From Faecalibacterium duncaniae (GTDB taxonomy: Bacteria; Bacillota; Clostridia; Oscillospirales; Ruminococcaceae), in assembly GCF_010509575.1 (NCBI RefSeq), contig NZ_CP048437.1:558001-622000 (forward strand): a stretch of DNA of 64,000 nt, read 5' to 3'. How positions within the stretch are numbered: the stretch's first letter is position 1; every line of letters starts with the position of its first letter. The notes under the pieces were generated by a model. The model had not been told where the DNA came from, ran no database searches, and saw only the letters and a list, made by a program, of their open reading frames with translations. The position numbers and the translations under genes were made by a program. Shown in pieces: positions 55,498-63,341 of this stretch.

Positions 55498-56162
55498 ATA
55501 ACTATTTCACCTTGCGAAGAGCGAACCGTCTGCGCGTAAAACTGCTCAACAGCAAAAGCCAGGAGCAAATCAGAGAGGTTATTCGATATCTGCGGCGTAC
55601 CAGTTGGGATGAGTGCGGAGTAGAGCTGATATACAGTGACCTGATCGATATGGCGGTGCAGGCCAATGAGAATGGGCAGGAACTATTCAACGTGATTGAG
55701 GATGCAAAAACCTTTGCTGAGGAGGTTAAGTCAAGCCTTAAAACTTTGAGGACTGGAGATTATTTCTGGTTTGTGGCACCACTGTATTTCTTCTTTGGCT
55801 GGGGGATAGGGGGGCTGCTGCTGTATCCGGTGGTTCCGGACTGGGTGTTTGAACTCTCACTTGGGTATTTGGTGCAGCTTGTGGTCTGCATAACTGCTTT
55901 TTGCTGGCTGTTCCGGAAGATGATGGAGCAGGCGGGGTTTCCGCCAAGCAAGCATCGTCTGAAATACTGCGGCTGGCTGGTGCTTTATATTGCAGTGCTG
56001 TATGCAACAGGTGCATTTTTTACACGGATCGCTGGAGCTTTTGTTTTGCTGCGCCTGCCGATTTTGCCTTATGCCCTTTTCAGCCTCCTGCTGGGTGCGG
56101 GGTTGTATGGCATAAAATTTTGGAAGTATGGCAAAGATGAACGTTTGAGAGAACGTATCTGA
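55494..56162 (+). CDS. PadR-linked membrane protein (HAAS/DUF1048-like N-terminus)
   Basis: A 222-aa protein. The first 85 residues are soluble and helical and resemble the HAAS or DUF1048 domains often encoded beside PadR regulators (LIYSDLIDMAVQANENGQEL). About four membrane segments follow (near 92-110, 118-138, 155-175 and 185-205). Codon use is more AT-rich than average for the window. The ATG overlaps the padR stop (ATGA). Function unknown. Confidence 0.7.
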   Translation: MNNYFTLRRANRLRVKLLNSKSQEQIREVIRYLRRTSWDECGVELIYSDLIDMAVQANENGQELFNVIEDAKTFAEEVKSSLKTLRTGDYFWFVAPLYFFFGWGIGGLLLYPVVPDWVFELSLGYLVQLVVCITAFCWLFRKMMEQAGFPPSKHRLKYCGWLVLYIAVLYATGAFFTRIAGAFVLLRLPILPYALFSLLLGAGLYGIKFWKYGKDERLRERI

Positions 56163-56227
56163 ATCCTCCTTATGATGTACGTCTGCCGGGCCGTGGAAAA
56201 CGAGTTCATCCCTGACCTGAACAAAGT

Positions 56228-56272
56228 AAAGAAGCGCTTCATCCTCTCCCGGATGAGGCGCTTCTTTTCTCA
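56228..56272. terminator. Two-way terminator between the PadR and MoxR operons
   Basis: AAGAAGCGCTTCATCC and GGATGAGGCGCTTCTTTTC form a long stem. The minus strand also ends in a T run (TTCTTTACTTT). Confidence 0.85.
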
Positions 56273-56286
56273 TAGATGATAGGTGC

Positions 56287-57825
56287 TTACTGCCCTCCGT
56301 GGCGGCGGTCCTCGGCAGCGAGTTCCTGCTGCAGCGCGGCCTTGCGATGGTCGAGCAGCAGGTCTTTGTTGTACCGGAAATAGCGGTTGCAGCCATTTTC
56401 GGTGATGAAGGCATGGGAAGCGGGGTTCAAGGTCAGCTCTGTGACGAACACCACCATCTCCTGACTTTCGGCAAAGGCGTTCTCCATAAAGTCAAATGCA
56501 GCTTCCAGCGCGGCGCTGGCGGCTTCCTGTGCCTGATCCCGGGCCTCGGCAAGGGACTGGAACTGTGTGCGCAGGAGGTCAAAGGCGGGCTGTGTGCTCA
56601 CCGCATTGGCGCGGCGCAGCTCCGCATCCCAGCTGCGGAGGGCGGCATATACCTGCAGGCGGGTATTCAGCGCGTCATGGCTCAGCAGACCGGCGGCACG
56701 CTGGCGCTGGGTCTCGGCATCATAGTCCGTGACCATCTGACCGAACAGGGTAAGCTCCCCATCCGGGATGTCCGCAGGCAGGGTGGAAAAGCCCTGTTTG
56801 GCCTCCCGCAGGAAGGCGTAGCAGGCATCGGCGACGGCATCGGCCTGCCGGGAAGCAGTGAACCGGGTGTTCAGACCGGACAGAATCAGACTGACCAGCG
56901 AGAGCCGTTCATCAAACGGTGCATTGAGCAGGCGGGCATAAACGGCAGGCTTGACCTGACCGGCCAGAATCTCCTCTACGCCGTAGTCATCACGATACTT
57001 ATAATAGAGATCAAGATAGGCAGAGAAGTCCTCTGCGATCTTCTGGTGCTGGAGATACTGCCGGATGAGCGCTTCATCTGCCTGCAGGCCCAGCGATTCA
57101 TAGGTGTCCAGCAGGTTGGAGAGATCCTCCCAGCCGCGGGCAGTGACGAACTGTGTGCCGTCCACGTCGGCGTTGATCTGGTAGAAGTTCTGGGGATGCA
57201 GATCGAGGTAGCTCAGGATGGCACTGTGGATGTGGGCTGTGCGGGCGTAATCTTTCCATACCTGCAGGTCGGGCTCAATGTCCATCCGACGGACACGATC
57301 CAGCGTGACGATATCGAAATCACGGACGGATTTGTTATACTCCGGCGGGTTGCCTGCCGCCACGATGACCCAGCCGGCAGGCACTGCCTGGTTGCCGAAG
57401 GTCTTGCACTGCAGGAATTGCAGCATGGTGGGGGCCAGCGTCTCGGAAACGCAGTTGATCTCGTCGATGAAGAGAATGCCCTCTTTCAGGCCGGTGGCTT
57501 CCATCTTGGCGTAGACGCTGGAAATGATCTCGCTCATGGTGTATTCGGTCACAGAGACATCCTTGTCGCCATAATGGCGCTGCCGGATGAAGGGCAGGCC
57601 CACGGCGCTCTGGCGGGTGTGGTGGGTGATGGTGTAGGCCACCAGTGCCACGCCGCACTCCCGGGCGGCCTGCTCCATGATCTGGGTCTTGCCGATGCCC
57701 GGAGGGCCCATCAGCAGGATGGGGCGCTGCCGGATGGAGGGAATGGCATACTCGCCCAATGCGTCCTTGGCCAGGTAGGCTTTGACAGTGTGTTCGATCT
57801 CTTCTTTGGCGCGTTTGATATTCAT
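56287..57825 (-). CDS. MoxR-like AAA+ ATPase
   Basis: A 512-aa AAA+ protein. Walker A is GPPGIGKTQ (near residue 40), Walker B is GILFIDEIN (near 120), and sensor 1 is VIVAAGNPPEYN (near 158). This is the MoxR/AAA_5 type, acting as a chaperone together with a VWA-domain partner, here encoded 12 bases upstream. The C-terminal 250 residues are helical and specific to this subgroup. GAGGATG precedes the ATG. Third gene of a minus-strand operon. Confidence 0.9.
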   Translation of the reverse strand: MNIKRAKEEIEHTVKAYLAKDALGEYAIPSIRQRPILLMGPPGIGKTQIMEQAARECGVALVAYTITHHTRQSAVGLPFIRQRHYGDKDVSVTEYTMSEIISSVYAKMEATGLKEGILFIDEINCVSETLAPTMLQFLQCKTFGNQAVPAGWVIVAAGNPPEYNKSVRDFDIVTLDRVRRMDIEPDLQVWKDYARTAHIHSAILSYLDLHPQNFYQINADVDGTQFVTARGWEDLSNLLDTYESLGLQADEALIRQYLQHQKIAEDFSAYLDLYYKYRDDYGVEEILAGQVKPAVYARLLNAPFDERLSLVSLILSGLNTRFTASRQADAVADACYAFLREAKQGFSTLPADIPDGELTLFGQMVTDYDAETQRQRAAGLLSHDALNTRLQVYAALRSWDAELRRANAVSTQPAFDLLRTQFQSLAEARDQAQEAASAALEAAFDFMENAFAESQEMVVFVTELTLNPASHAFITENGCNRYFRYNKDLLLDHRKAALQQELAAEDRRHGGQ

Positions 57826-57837
57826 AAGTTCACATCC

Positions 57838-59280
57838 TCACGAGTTGTTCAATTCACGGTAAGGGTCGTCCTCTTCGGCCAGCGCGTCGGCCAGTGCCGA
57901 TGCGGCCCGGGCCGTTGGCCCTGAAAATTCATCCTCATCCAGAACCACCTTCATGGCCCAGGGGGGAACGTTGGCATCATCGAATTTTTCACCCAGGAAC
58001 AGGAACGCGGTGTCGTAGGCCGGGCGGCGGGCCGGGTAGGTACCCATGCCATCGGTAAAATAGAGCAGGCCCCGCAGGTTGGAGAACTTCTTCTCGGCGC
58101 AGAGCTGGTTCACATATTCAAAGGCAGGCCGGAAATCAGTGCCGCCGCCGCCCCGCAGCTCAAAGTGGTTCATGGCATGGATGAGCTCGTCTTCGTTACG
58201 GATGAGCAGATCCTGCCGGATGGCGTTGTCTGCCTGAATGAGATGCAGGTTCATCCGGTGAAAGAAGTTCTCCCGCCCTTTCAGCAGGGTATAGGTCTCG
58301 GCCAGAAAGGCCCGTACCAGCTCGCCGGAGGTGGAGTAGCTGGTATCAATGACCAGCGCCAGCTCCTCGATCTTCTTGCTTTCCCGGGTCTCCAGGGGCT
58401 CGATCAGGGGCATGTTACCGTAGACCGACAGGCCGTAGGTGTAGAAGTTCAGGTCGAACTCATCCGGATCGAGGTGGACCTCCTCCCGGGTCACGCAGAA
58501 CCGCCGCAGGAAATCCTGATAGCTCCGGCGGCTGCGGTTGGCGGCCTTGACCTGCTGCTTCAGGGCATCGGCACCGTCACCGGCTTCCTTGTCCCGCAGG
58601 TCCAGCTCGGTCTGCATCCGCTCACCGATCTTCTGCCACGTCTTCTGGGGCAGGGGCGTGGGCATCTGCTGGGGCTGCTCGGGGGCATCCTTGGGCCACA
58701 GGCGGTGGTCATCGGTGTAGAATTCCCGCTCCAGCTGGCGCAGAATGCCGGGGGTCTGGCCAGCCAGCCATCGGTAAGCCGGGGCAGCGGCCACCACCCT
58801 GCCCTCCGCGGCAATGGCGGCGTAGGCGTTCTGGCGCACCCAGGTCAGCGGGCGCTTGACACTGAAACGATTCAGGCTGTCCAGCACATTCTCTACGGCG
58901 ATATCGCAGGCCAGATTCCACAGCCGGGCATCACGCTTGCCCTTGAGCCAGAGATGCCGGAATACGCAGTGGAATACCGTGTGCAGATACAACCGATTGA
59001 GATATTTTGGATTCTCCTGGTAGAGCCGCAGCAGGGCGCTGGGCTGATAATAGAGGTTCACGCCGTCTGTGGCCAGCACGCCGCACCGCTCGTCCGGTAC
59101 TGGGGTCAGGGCACTGAGCGCCATATCCAGAAAGCGGAAGTCGAGGTACAGCCCGCTGCGCACCACAGCCAGCACCTCGCCGCCCATCCGGGCCTGCCAC
59201 TCCTCGTGGGTCTCAGGGCGTTTGGATGCAAAGGGCTTGCGGGGGTCGAAGAATTTTTCTTTTTCAGAAATCAAAATCAT
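57838..59280 (-). CDS. VWA-like / DUF2201 family protein
   Basis: A 480-aa protein. The N-terminal half matches the putative metallopeptidase domain of DUF2201, but its zinc motif reads HTVFHCVFRH, with Thr in place of the catalytic Glu, so peptidase activity is unlikely. The C-terminal half is a VWA-like domain with DTSYSTS (MIDAS, near residue 310), GGGGTDF (near 382) and a later TDG. It is the natural partner of the MoxR ATPase. The ATG at 59280 is almost on top of GGAGG; a TTG at 59274 has better spacing, so the start is uncertain. It overlaps the upstream gene by 17 bases. Confidence 0.83.
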   Translation of the reverse strand: MILISEKEKFFDPRKPFASKRPETHEEWQARMGGEVLAVVRSGLYLDFRFLDMALSALTPVPDERCGVLATDGVNLYYQPSALLRLYQENPKYLNRLYLHTVFHCVFRHLWLKGKRDARLWNLACDIAVENVLDSLNRFSVKRPLTWVRQNAYAAIAAEGRVVAAAPAYRWLAGQTPGILRQLEREFYTDDHRLWPKDAPEQPQQMPTPLPQKTWQKIGERMQTELDLRDKEAGDGADALKQQVKAANRSRRSYQDFLRRFCVTREEVHLDPDEFDLNFYTYGLSVYGNMPLIEPLETRESKKIEELALVIDTSYSTSGELVRAFLAETYTLLKGRENFFHRMNLHLIQADNAIRQDLLIRNEDELIHAMNHFELRGGGGTDFRPAFEYVNQLCAEKKFSNLRGLLYFTDGMGTYPARRPAYDTAFLFLGEKFDDANVPPWAMKVVLDEDEFSGPTARAASALADALAEEDDPYRELNNS

Positions 59281-60340
59281 ACCTCCGCTTCTTCGGGGCG
59301 GAACCCCTCTTTTTGTGCTCTGCGTCGGCCAGCAGCGCAGCAGCAGCTGCGTTGTCTGCCTTGGCGGCAAGCGCCGCGCCCTCAGCAAAGGCAGCAGCAT
59401 CCAGCACATCCAGCGCCAGCAGATCCTTTATGCTGTCGGTATCCTGTGCCTTCAGCAGGCGCTGGAGCACGAGGCCGGTGTGAGAGGCCAGAAATTCACG
59501 GTAGGGGTCCTTTGCCTTTTCGGTCAGGTTCCATGGCCAGCGCAGGCGGTCGAAGCAGAGCATGGCCGCCACGCCCTGATCCTCGGCAGCGTGGCCGTCC
59601 GGGAAGATGGCATCATATTCTGCGGAAAGGATTTTTCCATCCAGAAAACACTGTCTGTAATGATATCCCTGCCCCGAAAAGGTGTGAAGCAGGATGTGGG
59701 CGGGGCTTTCCTCCACGTCCTCCCAGTAGGCGGGGTACCATAGCCCTGCCCGGGGACGTGCCTCACCCGGGAGCCAGAACAGTGCCCGCACGGCCTCGGT
59801 GATGTTGTTCACAAGGGCGAACAGGCCGGTCTTTTCCTCAGGAGCGGCCCGGACAAGGAGGTCTGCCAGCGCAAAACAGTTCAGGAACACGTCGCTGCCC
59901 ACGGTCAGGTCGCCGGCTCCCACACTGAGCCGCCGCAGCCTGCGGCAGTTGTAAAAGGCGCAGCTGCCGATGACCTGCAGGCTGTCCGGCAGGATGACCT
60001 CCTCCACGAAATTGCCGCACACCGGGTGCAGCTCCTCCGGGGCAGCAGCCCCTTCCCCGAAGTCGAGGTCATAGCGGCCATGCCGTCCGGTCAGGTTGCG
60101 GCCAAAGGCCTGCACAAGGGCGCAGGTGCCGTCCGGGCTGACTTCATAGCGGCAGAGCGTATCGGCCCTGGGCAGGCTTCTGGGCTTCTCGGAGAAGCAG
60201 TAGTCCCCCAGCTCGGTGATGGCCAGCACCCCGCCCTCCGGGCCCGGTACGCTTGCGGGAAGGGCCGCACAGGGCGCGTCGCCGTAAACACGGGTCAGGC
60301 GGGCGGTGTTCTTCTGTAACGGGATGATATCGATAAACAT
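59264..60340 (-). CDS. Leucine-rich-repeat-like protein of the MoxR operon
   Basis: A 358-aa soluble protein. Its middle (about residues 108-165) carries two or three BspA/LRR_5-like units (VEEVILPDSLQVIGSCAFYN, then CRRLRRLSVG). The C-terminal third is helical, with Ala-rich stretches, and ends in a basic KKRGSAPKKRR. The first 100 residues are not recognised. AGGAGA precedes the ATG at 60340. It is the first gene of the three-gene operon and may act as a substrate adaptor, but that is a guess. Confidence 0.75.
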   Translation of the reverse strand: MFIDIIPLQKNTARLTRVYGDAPCAALPASVPGPEGGVLAITELGDYCFSEKPRSLPRADTLCRYEVSPDGTCALVQAFGRNLTGRHGRYDLDFGEGAAAPEELHPVCGNFVEEVILPDSLQVIGSCAFYNCRRLRRLSVGAGDLTVGSDVFLNCFALADLLVRAAPEEKTGLFALVNNITEAVRALFWLPGEARPRAGLWYPAYWEDVEESPAHILLHTFSGQGYHYRQCFLDGKILSAEYDAIFPDGHAAEDQGVAAMLCFDRLRWPWNLTEKAKDPYREFLASHTGLVLQRLLKAQDTDSIKDLLALDVLDAAAFAEGAALAAKADNAAAAALLADAEHKKRGSAPKKRRYDFDF

Positions 60341-60353
60341 AGGGTCTCCTAAC

Positions 60354-60390
60354 AAAAAAACTGCTGCACGGGCAGAGCCGTGCAGCAGTT
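60354..60390 (-). terminator. Terminator of glnS and the small ORF
   Basis: Minus strand ACTGCTGCACGG pairs with CCGTGCAGCAGT across a short loop, followed by TTTTTT. Confidence 0.92.
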
Positions 60391-60403
60391 GGGAGGGATG
60401 CGG

Positions 60404-60556
60404 TTACTGTGCGGCCTGTGAAGAAGCGGTAGAGGCGGCCGCATTGTCGGCAGCTGGAACCGTGCCGGTATTGGCAATATACAGGCTGAGGAACACACCC
60501 ATGATGAGGGTGGCAACAGCCATCAGGATCGCATTCCGGATCAGATGCTTTTTCAT
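60404..60556 (-). CDS. 50-aa small single-span membrane protein
   Basis: It starts MKKHLIRNAILMAVATLIMG, one membrane helix, and ends in an Ala/Ser/Gln-rich exposed tail. AAAGGAG lies 9 bases before the ATG. It follows glnS by 24 bases and is ended by a strong terminator, so it is probably co-transcribed. I do not recognise it. Confidence 0.7.
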   Translation of the reverse strand: MKKHLIRNAILMAVATLIMGVFLSLYIANTGTVPAADNAAASTASSQAAQ

Positions 60557-60580
60557 CTGTTTGTACTCCTTTGAAAGGAT

Positions 60581-62239
60581 TTACTTTGCAGGCTTGAAGC
60601 TGTCGCGCAGGGTGACCACGCGGTTGTACACGCCGGGGTTCTTGCTGTCCGGGGTGAAGAAGCCGGTGCGGACAAACTGGAACTTCTCGCCGGGCTTGGC
60701 ATCCTTCAGGCTCTCTTCCAGCTTGCAGCCCTTGCGCACCACAACGCTCTCGGGGTTCAGGTAGTCCTTGTAGTCGCTGCCCTCGGGGATGGCGTTCATG
60801 TTGGCCTCGGTAAACAGCTTGTCGTACAGGCGGACTTCAGCATCCACAGCGTGGTCAGCGCTGACCCAGTGGATGGTGCCCTTGACCTTGCGGCCATCGG
60901 CGGGGTTGCCGTTGCCGGTCTCAAGGTCGGCGGTGCAGTGGATGGCGGCGATGCTGCCGTCGGGGTTCTTCTCCACGCTCTCACACTTGACGATGTAAGC
61001 GCCCATCAGACGGACTTCACCGCCAATGGTCAGACGCTTGAACTTCGGGGGCGGCACCTCGGCAAAGTCCTCGCTCTCGATCCACAGCTCGCGGGTAAAG
61101 GCGACCTTGCGGGTGGAGGCATCGTTGGCTTCGCGGTTGGGGTTGTTGGCCACCTCAAAGAATTCAGTCTTGTCGGCGGGGTAGTTGTCCACGACCAGCT
61201 TCACAGGGTCCAGTACGGCGATCCGGCGCTGGGCGGTCAGGTCCAGCTCACTGCGGATGCAGGCTTCCAGCTGACGCATGTCGATCAGGTTGTCGGACTT
61301 GGAGATGCCGGCCTCCCGGACAAAGGTGAAGATGGAGGTGGGGGTGTAGCCGCGGCGGCGCAGGCCGCACAGGGTCGGCATCCGGGGATCATCCCAGCCA
61401 TCCACGATGCCCATTTCCACCAGCTCGCGCAGGTAGCGCTTGCTCATCACGGTGTTGGTCATGTTCAGGCGGGCGAACTCGCGCTGCTTGGGGAACTCGG
61501 TGCCAAAGATATTCTCGATGACCCAGTTGTACAGGGGACGATGATTCTCGAACTCCAGGCTGCACATGCTGTGGGTGATGCCCTCAATGGCATCCTGGAT
61601 GGGATGCGCAAAGTCGTACATGGGGTAGATGCACCACTTATTGCCCTGGCGGTGGTGTTCAGCATACTTGATGCGGTAGATGGCCGGGTCACGCATGTTC
61701 ATGTTGGGGCTGGCCAGGTCGATCTTGGCACGCAGAGTCTTTTCACCCTCCTGGAACTCACCGGCACGCATCCGGCGGAACAGGTCCAGATTCTCCTCCG
61801 GGGTGCGGCCACGCCACGGAGAGGGACGGCTGGGCTTGCCGGCATCGGCACCACGGTACTCGCGCATCTCGTCACGGGTCAGGTCGTCCACGTAGGCCTT
61901 GCCTTCCAAGATGAGCTTCTCGGCGTACTCGTAGCACTTGTCAAAATAATCGCTGCCATAGAAGATGCCGCCGTTGGGGTCAGCGCCCAGCCAGTGCAGA
62001 TCCTCAATGATGCTGTTGACATACTCCTCACCTTCGCGGGCGGGGTTGGTGTCGTCCAGGCGCAGGTTGAACTTGCCGCCATACTGGTTTGCGATGGACC
62101 AGTTGATGTAGATGGCCTTGGCGCTGCCGATGTGCAGGTAGCCGTTGGGCTCCGGCGGGAAGCGGGTATGGATCTCGCTGATCTTACCCTCGGCCAGGTC
62201 AGCGTCGATGATCTCCGTCAAAAAGTTTTTATCTGCCAT
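60581..62239 (-). CDS. glnS: Glutaminyl-tRNA synthetase
   Basis: Charges tRNA-Gln directly. 552 aa, normal length. PPEPNGYLHIGSAKAI contains the HIGH motif (near residue 33), and VMSKRYL is the KMSKS equivalent (near 268). The C-terminal anticodon-binding beta-barrels are present. Many Firmicutes lack this enzyme and use the GatCAB route. The ATG at 62239 is preceded by AGGGGGA; the frame runs 66 codons further over the promoter. Confidence 0.96.
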   Translation of the reverse strand: MADKNFLTEIIDADLAEGKISEIHTRFPPEPNGYLHIGSAKAIYINWSIANQYGGKFNLRLDDTNPAREGEEYVNSIIEDLHWLGADPNGGIFYGSDYFDKCYEYAEKLILEGKAYVDDLTRDEMREYRGADAGKPSRPSPWRGRTPEENLDLFRRMRAGEFQEGEKTLRAKIDLASPNMNMRDPAIYRIKYAEHHRQGNKWCIYPMYDFAHPIQDAIEGITHSMCSLEFENHRPLYNWVIENIFGTEFPKQREFARLNMTNTVMSKRYLRELVEMGIVDGWDDPRMPTLCGLRRRGYTPTSIFTFVREAGISKSDNLIDMRQLEACIRSELDLTAQRRIAVLDPVKLVVDNYPADKTEFFEVANNPNREANDASTRKVAFTRELWIESEDFAEVPPPKFKRLTIGGEVRLMGAYIVKCESVEKNPDGSIAAIHCTADLETGNGNPADGRKVKGTIHWVSADHAVDAEVRLYDKLFTEANMNAIPEGSDYKDYLNPESVVVRKGCKLEESLKDAKPGEKFQFVRTGFFTPDSKNPGVYNRVVTLRDSFKPAK

Positions 62240-62303
62240 AGTGGTTTCCCCCTTGGTTTCAGGGCATCGCAGCCCGGAATTACACTTTCTTTCAATACAC
62301 TTT

Positions 62304-62332
62304 ATAATACACCATTTTTGGCTCTGCTTCAA
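62304..62332 (-). promoter_or_regulatory. Promoter of glnS
   Basis: Minus strand TTGAAG (62327-62332) and TATTAT (62304-62309), 17-base spacer. Confidence 0.78.
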
Positions 62333-62394
62333 GGCAAAAATACAAAGTAAGGGTGGTTTTTGGTGCCCCGGGCAGATTTCTGCATTCTGCGCAC

Positions 62395-62423
62395 TTGACG
62401 AATGCACAAAAAAAGGGTATAGT
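62395..62423 (+). promoter_or_regulatory. Promoter of tRNA-Pro
   Basis: TTGACG (62395-62400) and TATAGT (62418-62423), 17-base spacer. Confidence 0.82.
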
Positions 62424-62442
62424 ATGGTAGTATTCATTTTTA

Positions 62443-62515
62443 CGGGGTGTTGCGCAGTTGGTAGCGCGCCTGCTTTGGGAGCAGGAGGCCGCGAGTTCGA
62501 GTCTCGCCACTCCGA
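62443..62515 (+). tRNA. tRNA-Pro (TGG)
   Basis: A 73-nt cloverleaf: acceptor CGGGGTG/CACTCCG, anticodon TGG in the loop TTTGGGA, T-arm GTTCGAGTC. CCA is not encoded. It has its own promoter and terminator. Confidence 0.94.
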
Positions 62516-62522
62516 TATAACA

Positions 62523-62574
62523 AAAAGTCACGATGAACCGTTTATAAATGCGGTTTTGTCGTGGCTTTCTTTGT
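62523..62574. terminator. Terminator between tRNA-Pro and the Rrf2 gene
   Basis: AGTCACGATGAACCG pairs with CGGTTTTGTCGTGGCT, followed by TTCTTTG. On the minus strand it ends in GACTTTTTG, so it can serve both sides. Confidence 0.8.
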
Positions 62575-62628
62575 TGTATAAATGCTCTGAAAACTCTGAT
62601 TTGTGCCTTTTTGCCTTGTTTCTGTCAT

Positions 62629-63060
62629 TTAGATGATATAATCATTCCCTGCCTGGTCGGGTGCGGCGAGGTCGGCCAGAGTGATCTTGCCAAAGTAGTC
62701 GGCGATCATGTCGTTCAGGCCCTTCCACATCGTATAGGTTCGGCAGTTGGGCAGCCGCTCGCAGGCGGGAGCACCGGGCACAAGGCAGCTCACGGGGGCA
62801 AGGCTGCCCTCGGTCAGCAGCAGGATCTCTGCCACGGTGTACTGGTCGGGGGTGCGGGTCAGCCGGTAGCCGCCGCCCTTGCCGCGCAGACCTTCCAGAA
62901 AGCCGTTCTGCACCAGCACCTTCAGGATGTTTTCCAGATATTTTTCCGAGATCTCCTGCCGTTCGGCGACCTCCTTCAGCGGCACATACCGCTCCGCCTG
63001 GTGTTCGGCCAGGTCGATCATTACGCGCAGTGCGTAACGGCCCTTGGTTGAAACGATCAT
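62629..63060 (-). CDS. Rrf2 family transcriptional regulator (IscR/CymR-like)
   Basis: A 143-aa winged-helix regulator. MIVSTKGRYALRVMIDLAEH opens the family, and RGKGGGYRLTR forms the wing (near residue 65). Three Cys in the C-terminal part (CLVPGAPACERLPNC, near 95-110) are spaced roughly as the [2Fe-2S] ligands of IscR, so it may sense iron-sulfur or redox state. It is divergent from cysK, which also makes a CymR-like cysteine regulator possible. The ATG follows AAGGAG. Similar ACAAACC sites lie in both promoters. Confidence 0.88.
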   Translation of the reverse strand: MIVSTKGRYALRVMIDLAEHQAERYVPLKEVAERQEISEKYLENILKVLVQNGFLEGLRGKGGGYRLTRTPDQYTVAEILLLTEGSLAPVSCLVPGAPACERLPNCRTYTMWKGLNDMIADYFGKITLADLAAPDQAGNDYII

Positions 63061-63160
63061 AGCTTTTCTCCTTATCAACCCCTCAGACGCTTTGCGCCAG
63101 CGGCCCAGTCAGGGGAGGCAATGCGCAGGCATGGATAGCGGGGTTGTCCTCTTCTCATTA

Positions 63161-63187
63161 ACAAACCTATTATACAACAGGGTTTGT
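63161..63187. promoter_or_regulatory. Candidate Rrf2 operator, rrf2 side
   Basis: ACAAACC (63161-63167) and GGTTTGT (63181-63187) form a dyad around the rrf2 -10. On the minus strand TACAAACCCTGTTG is shared with the cysK side. Confidence 0.55.
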
Positions 63188-63197
63188 AACTTTTCAA
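63169..63197 (-). promoter_or_regulatory. Promoter of the Rrf2 gene
   Basis: Minus strand TTGAAA (63192-63197) and TATAAT (63169-63174), 17-base spacer. Confidence 0.85.
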
Positions 63198-63216
63198 TCG
63201 CTTTTTCGTTTTTCCA

Positions 63217-63245
63217 TTGACAAAGGGGGAAAAGAGGACTATAAT
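63217..63245 (+). promoter_or_regulatory. Promoter of cysK
   Basis: TTGACA (63217-63222) and TATAAT (63240-63245), 17-base spacer; both consensus. Confidence 0.9.
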
Positions 63246-63256
63246 ACCATCAAACC

Positions 63257-63276
63257 TACAAACCATGTTGGTTTAC
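63257..63276. promoter_or_regulatory. Candidate Rrf2 operator, cysK side
   Basis: TACAAACCATGTTGGTTTAC contains the dyad AAACC-ATGTT-GGTTT just after the cysK start point and shares TACAAACC(A/C)TGTTG with the rrf2 side. Confidence 0.6.
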
Positions 63277-63341
63277 AGGAAATATGGAATGCGTCAGAAT
63301 AACATCCCGGGCCCTGCGCCCGCAGAGGGAGGACTTTTACT

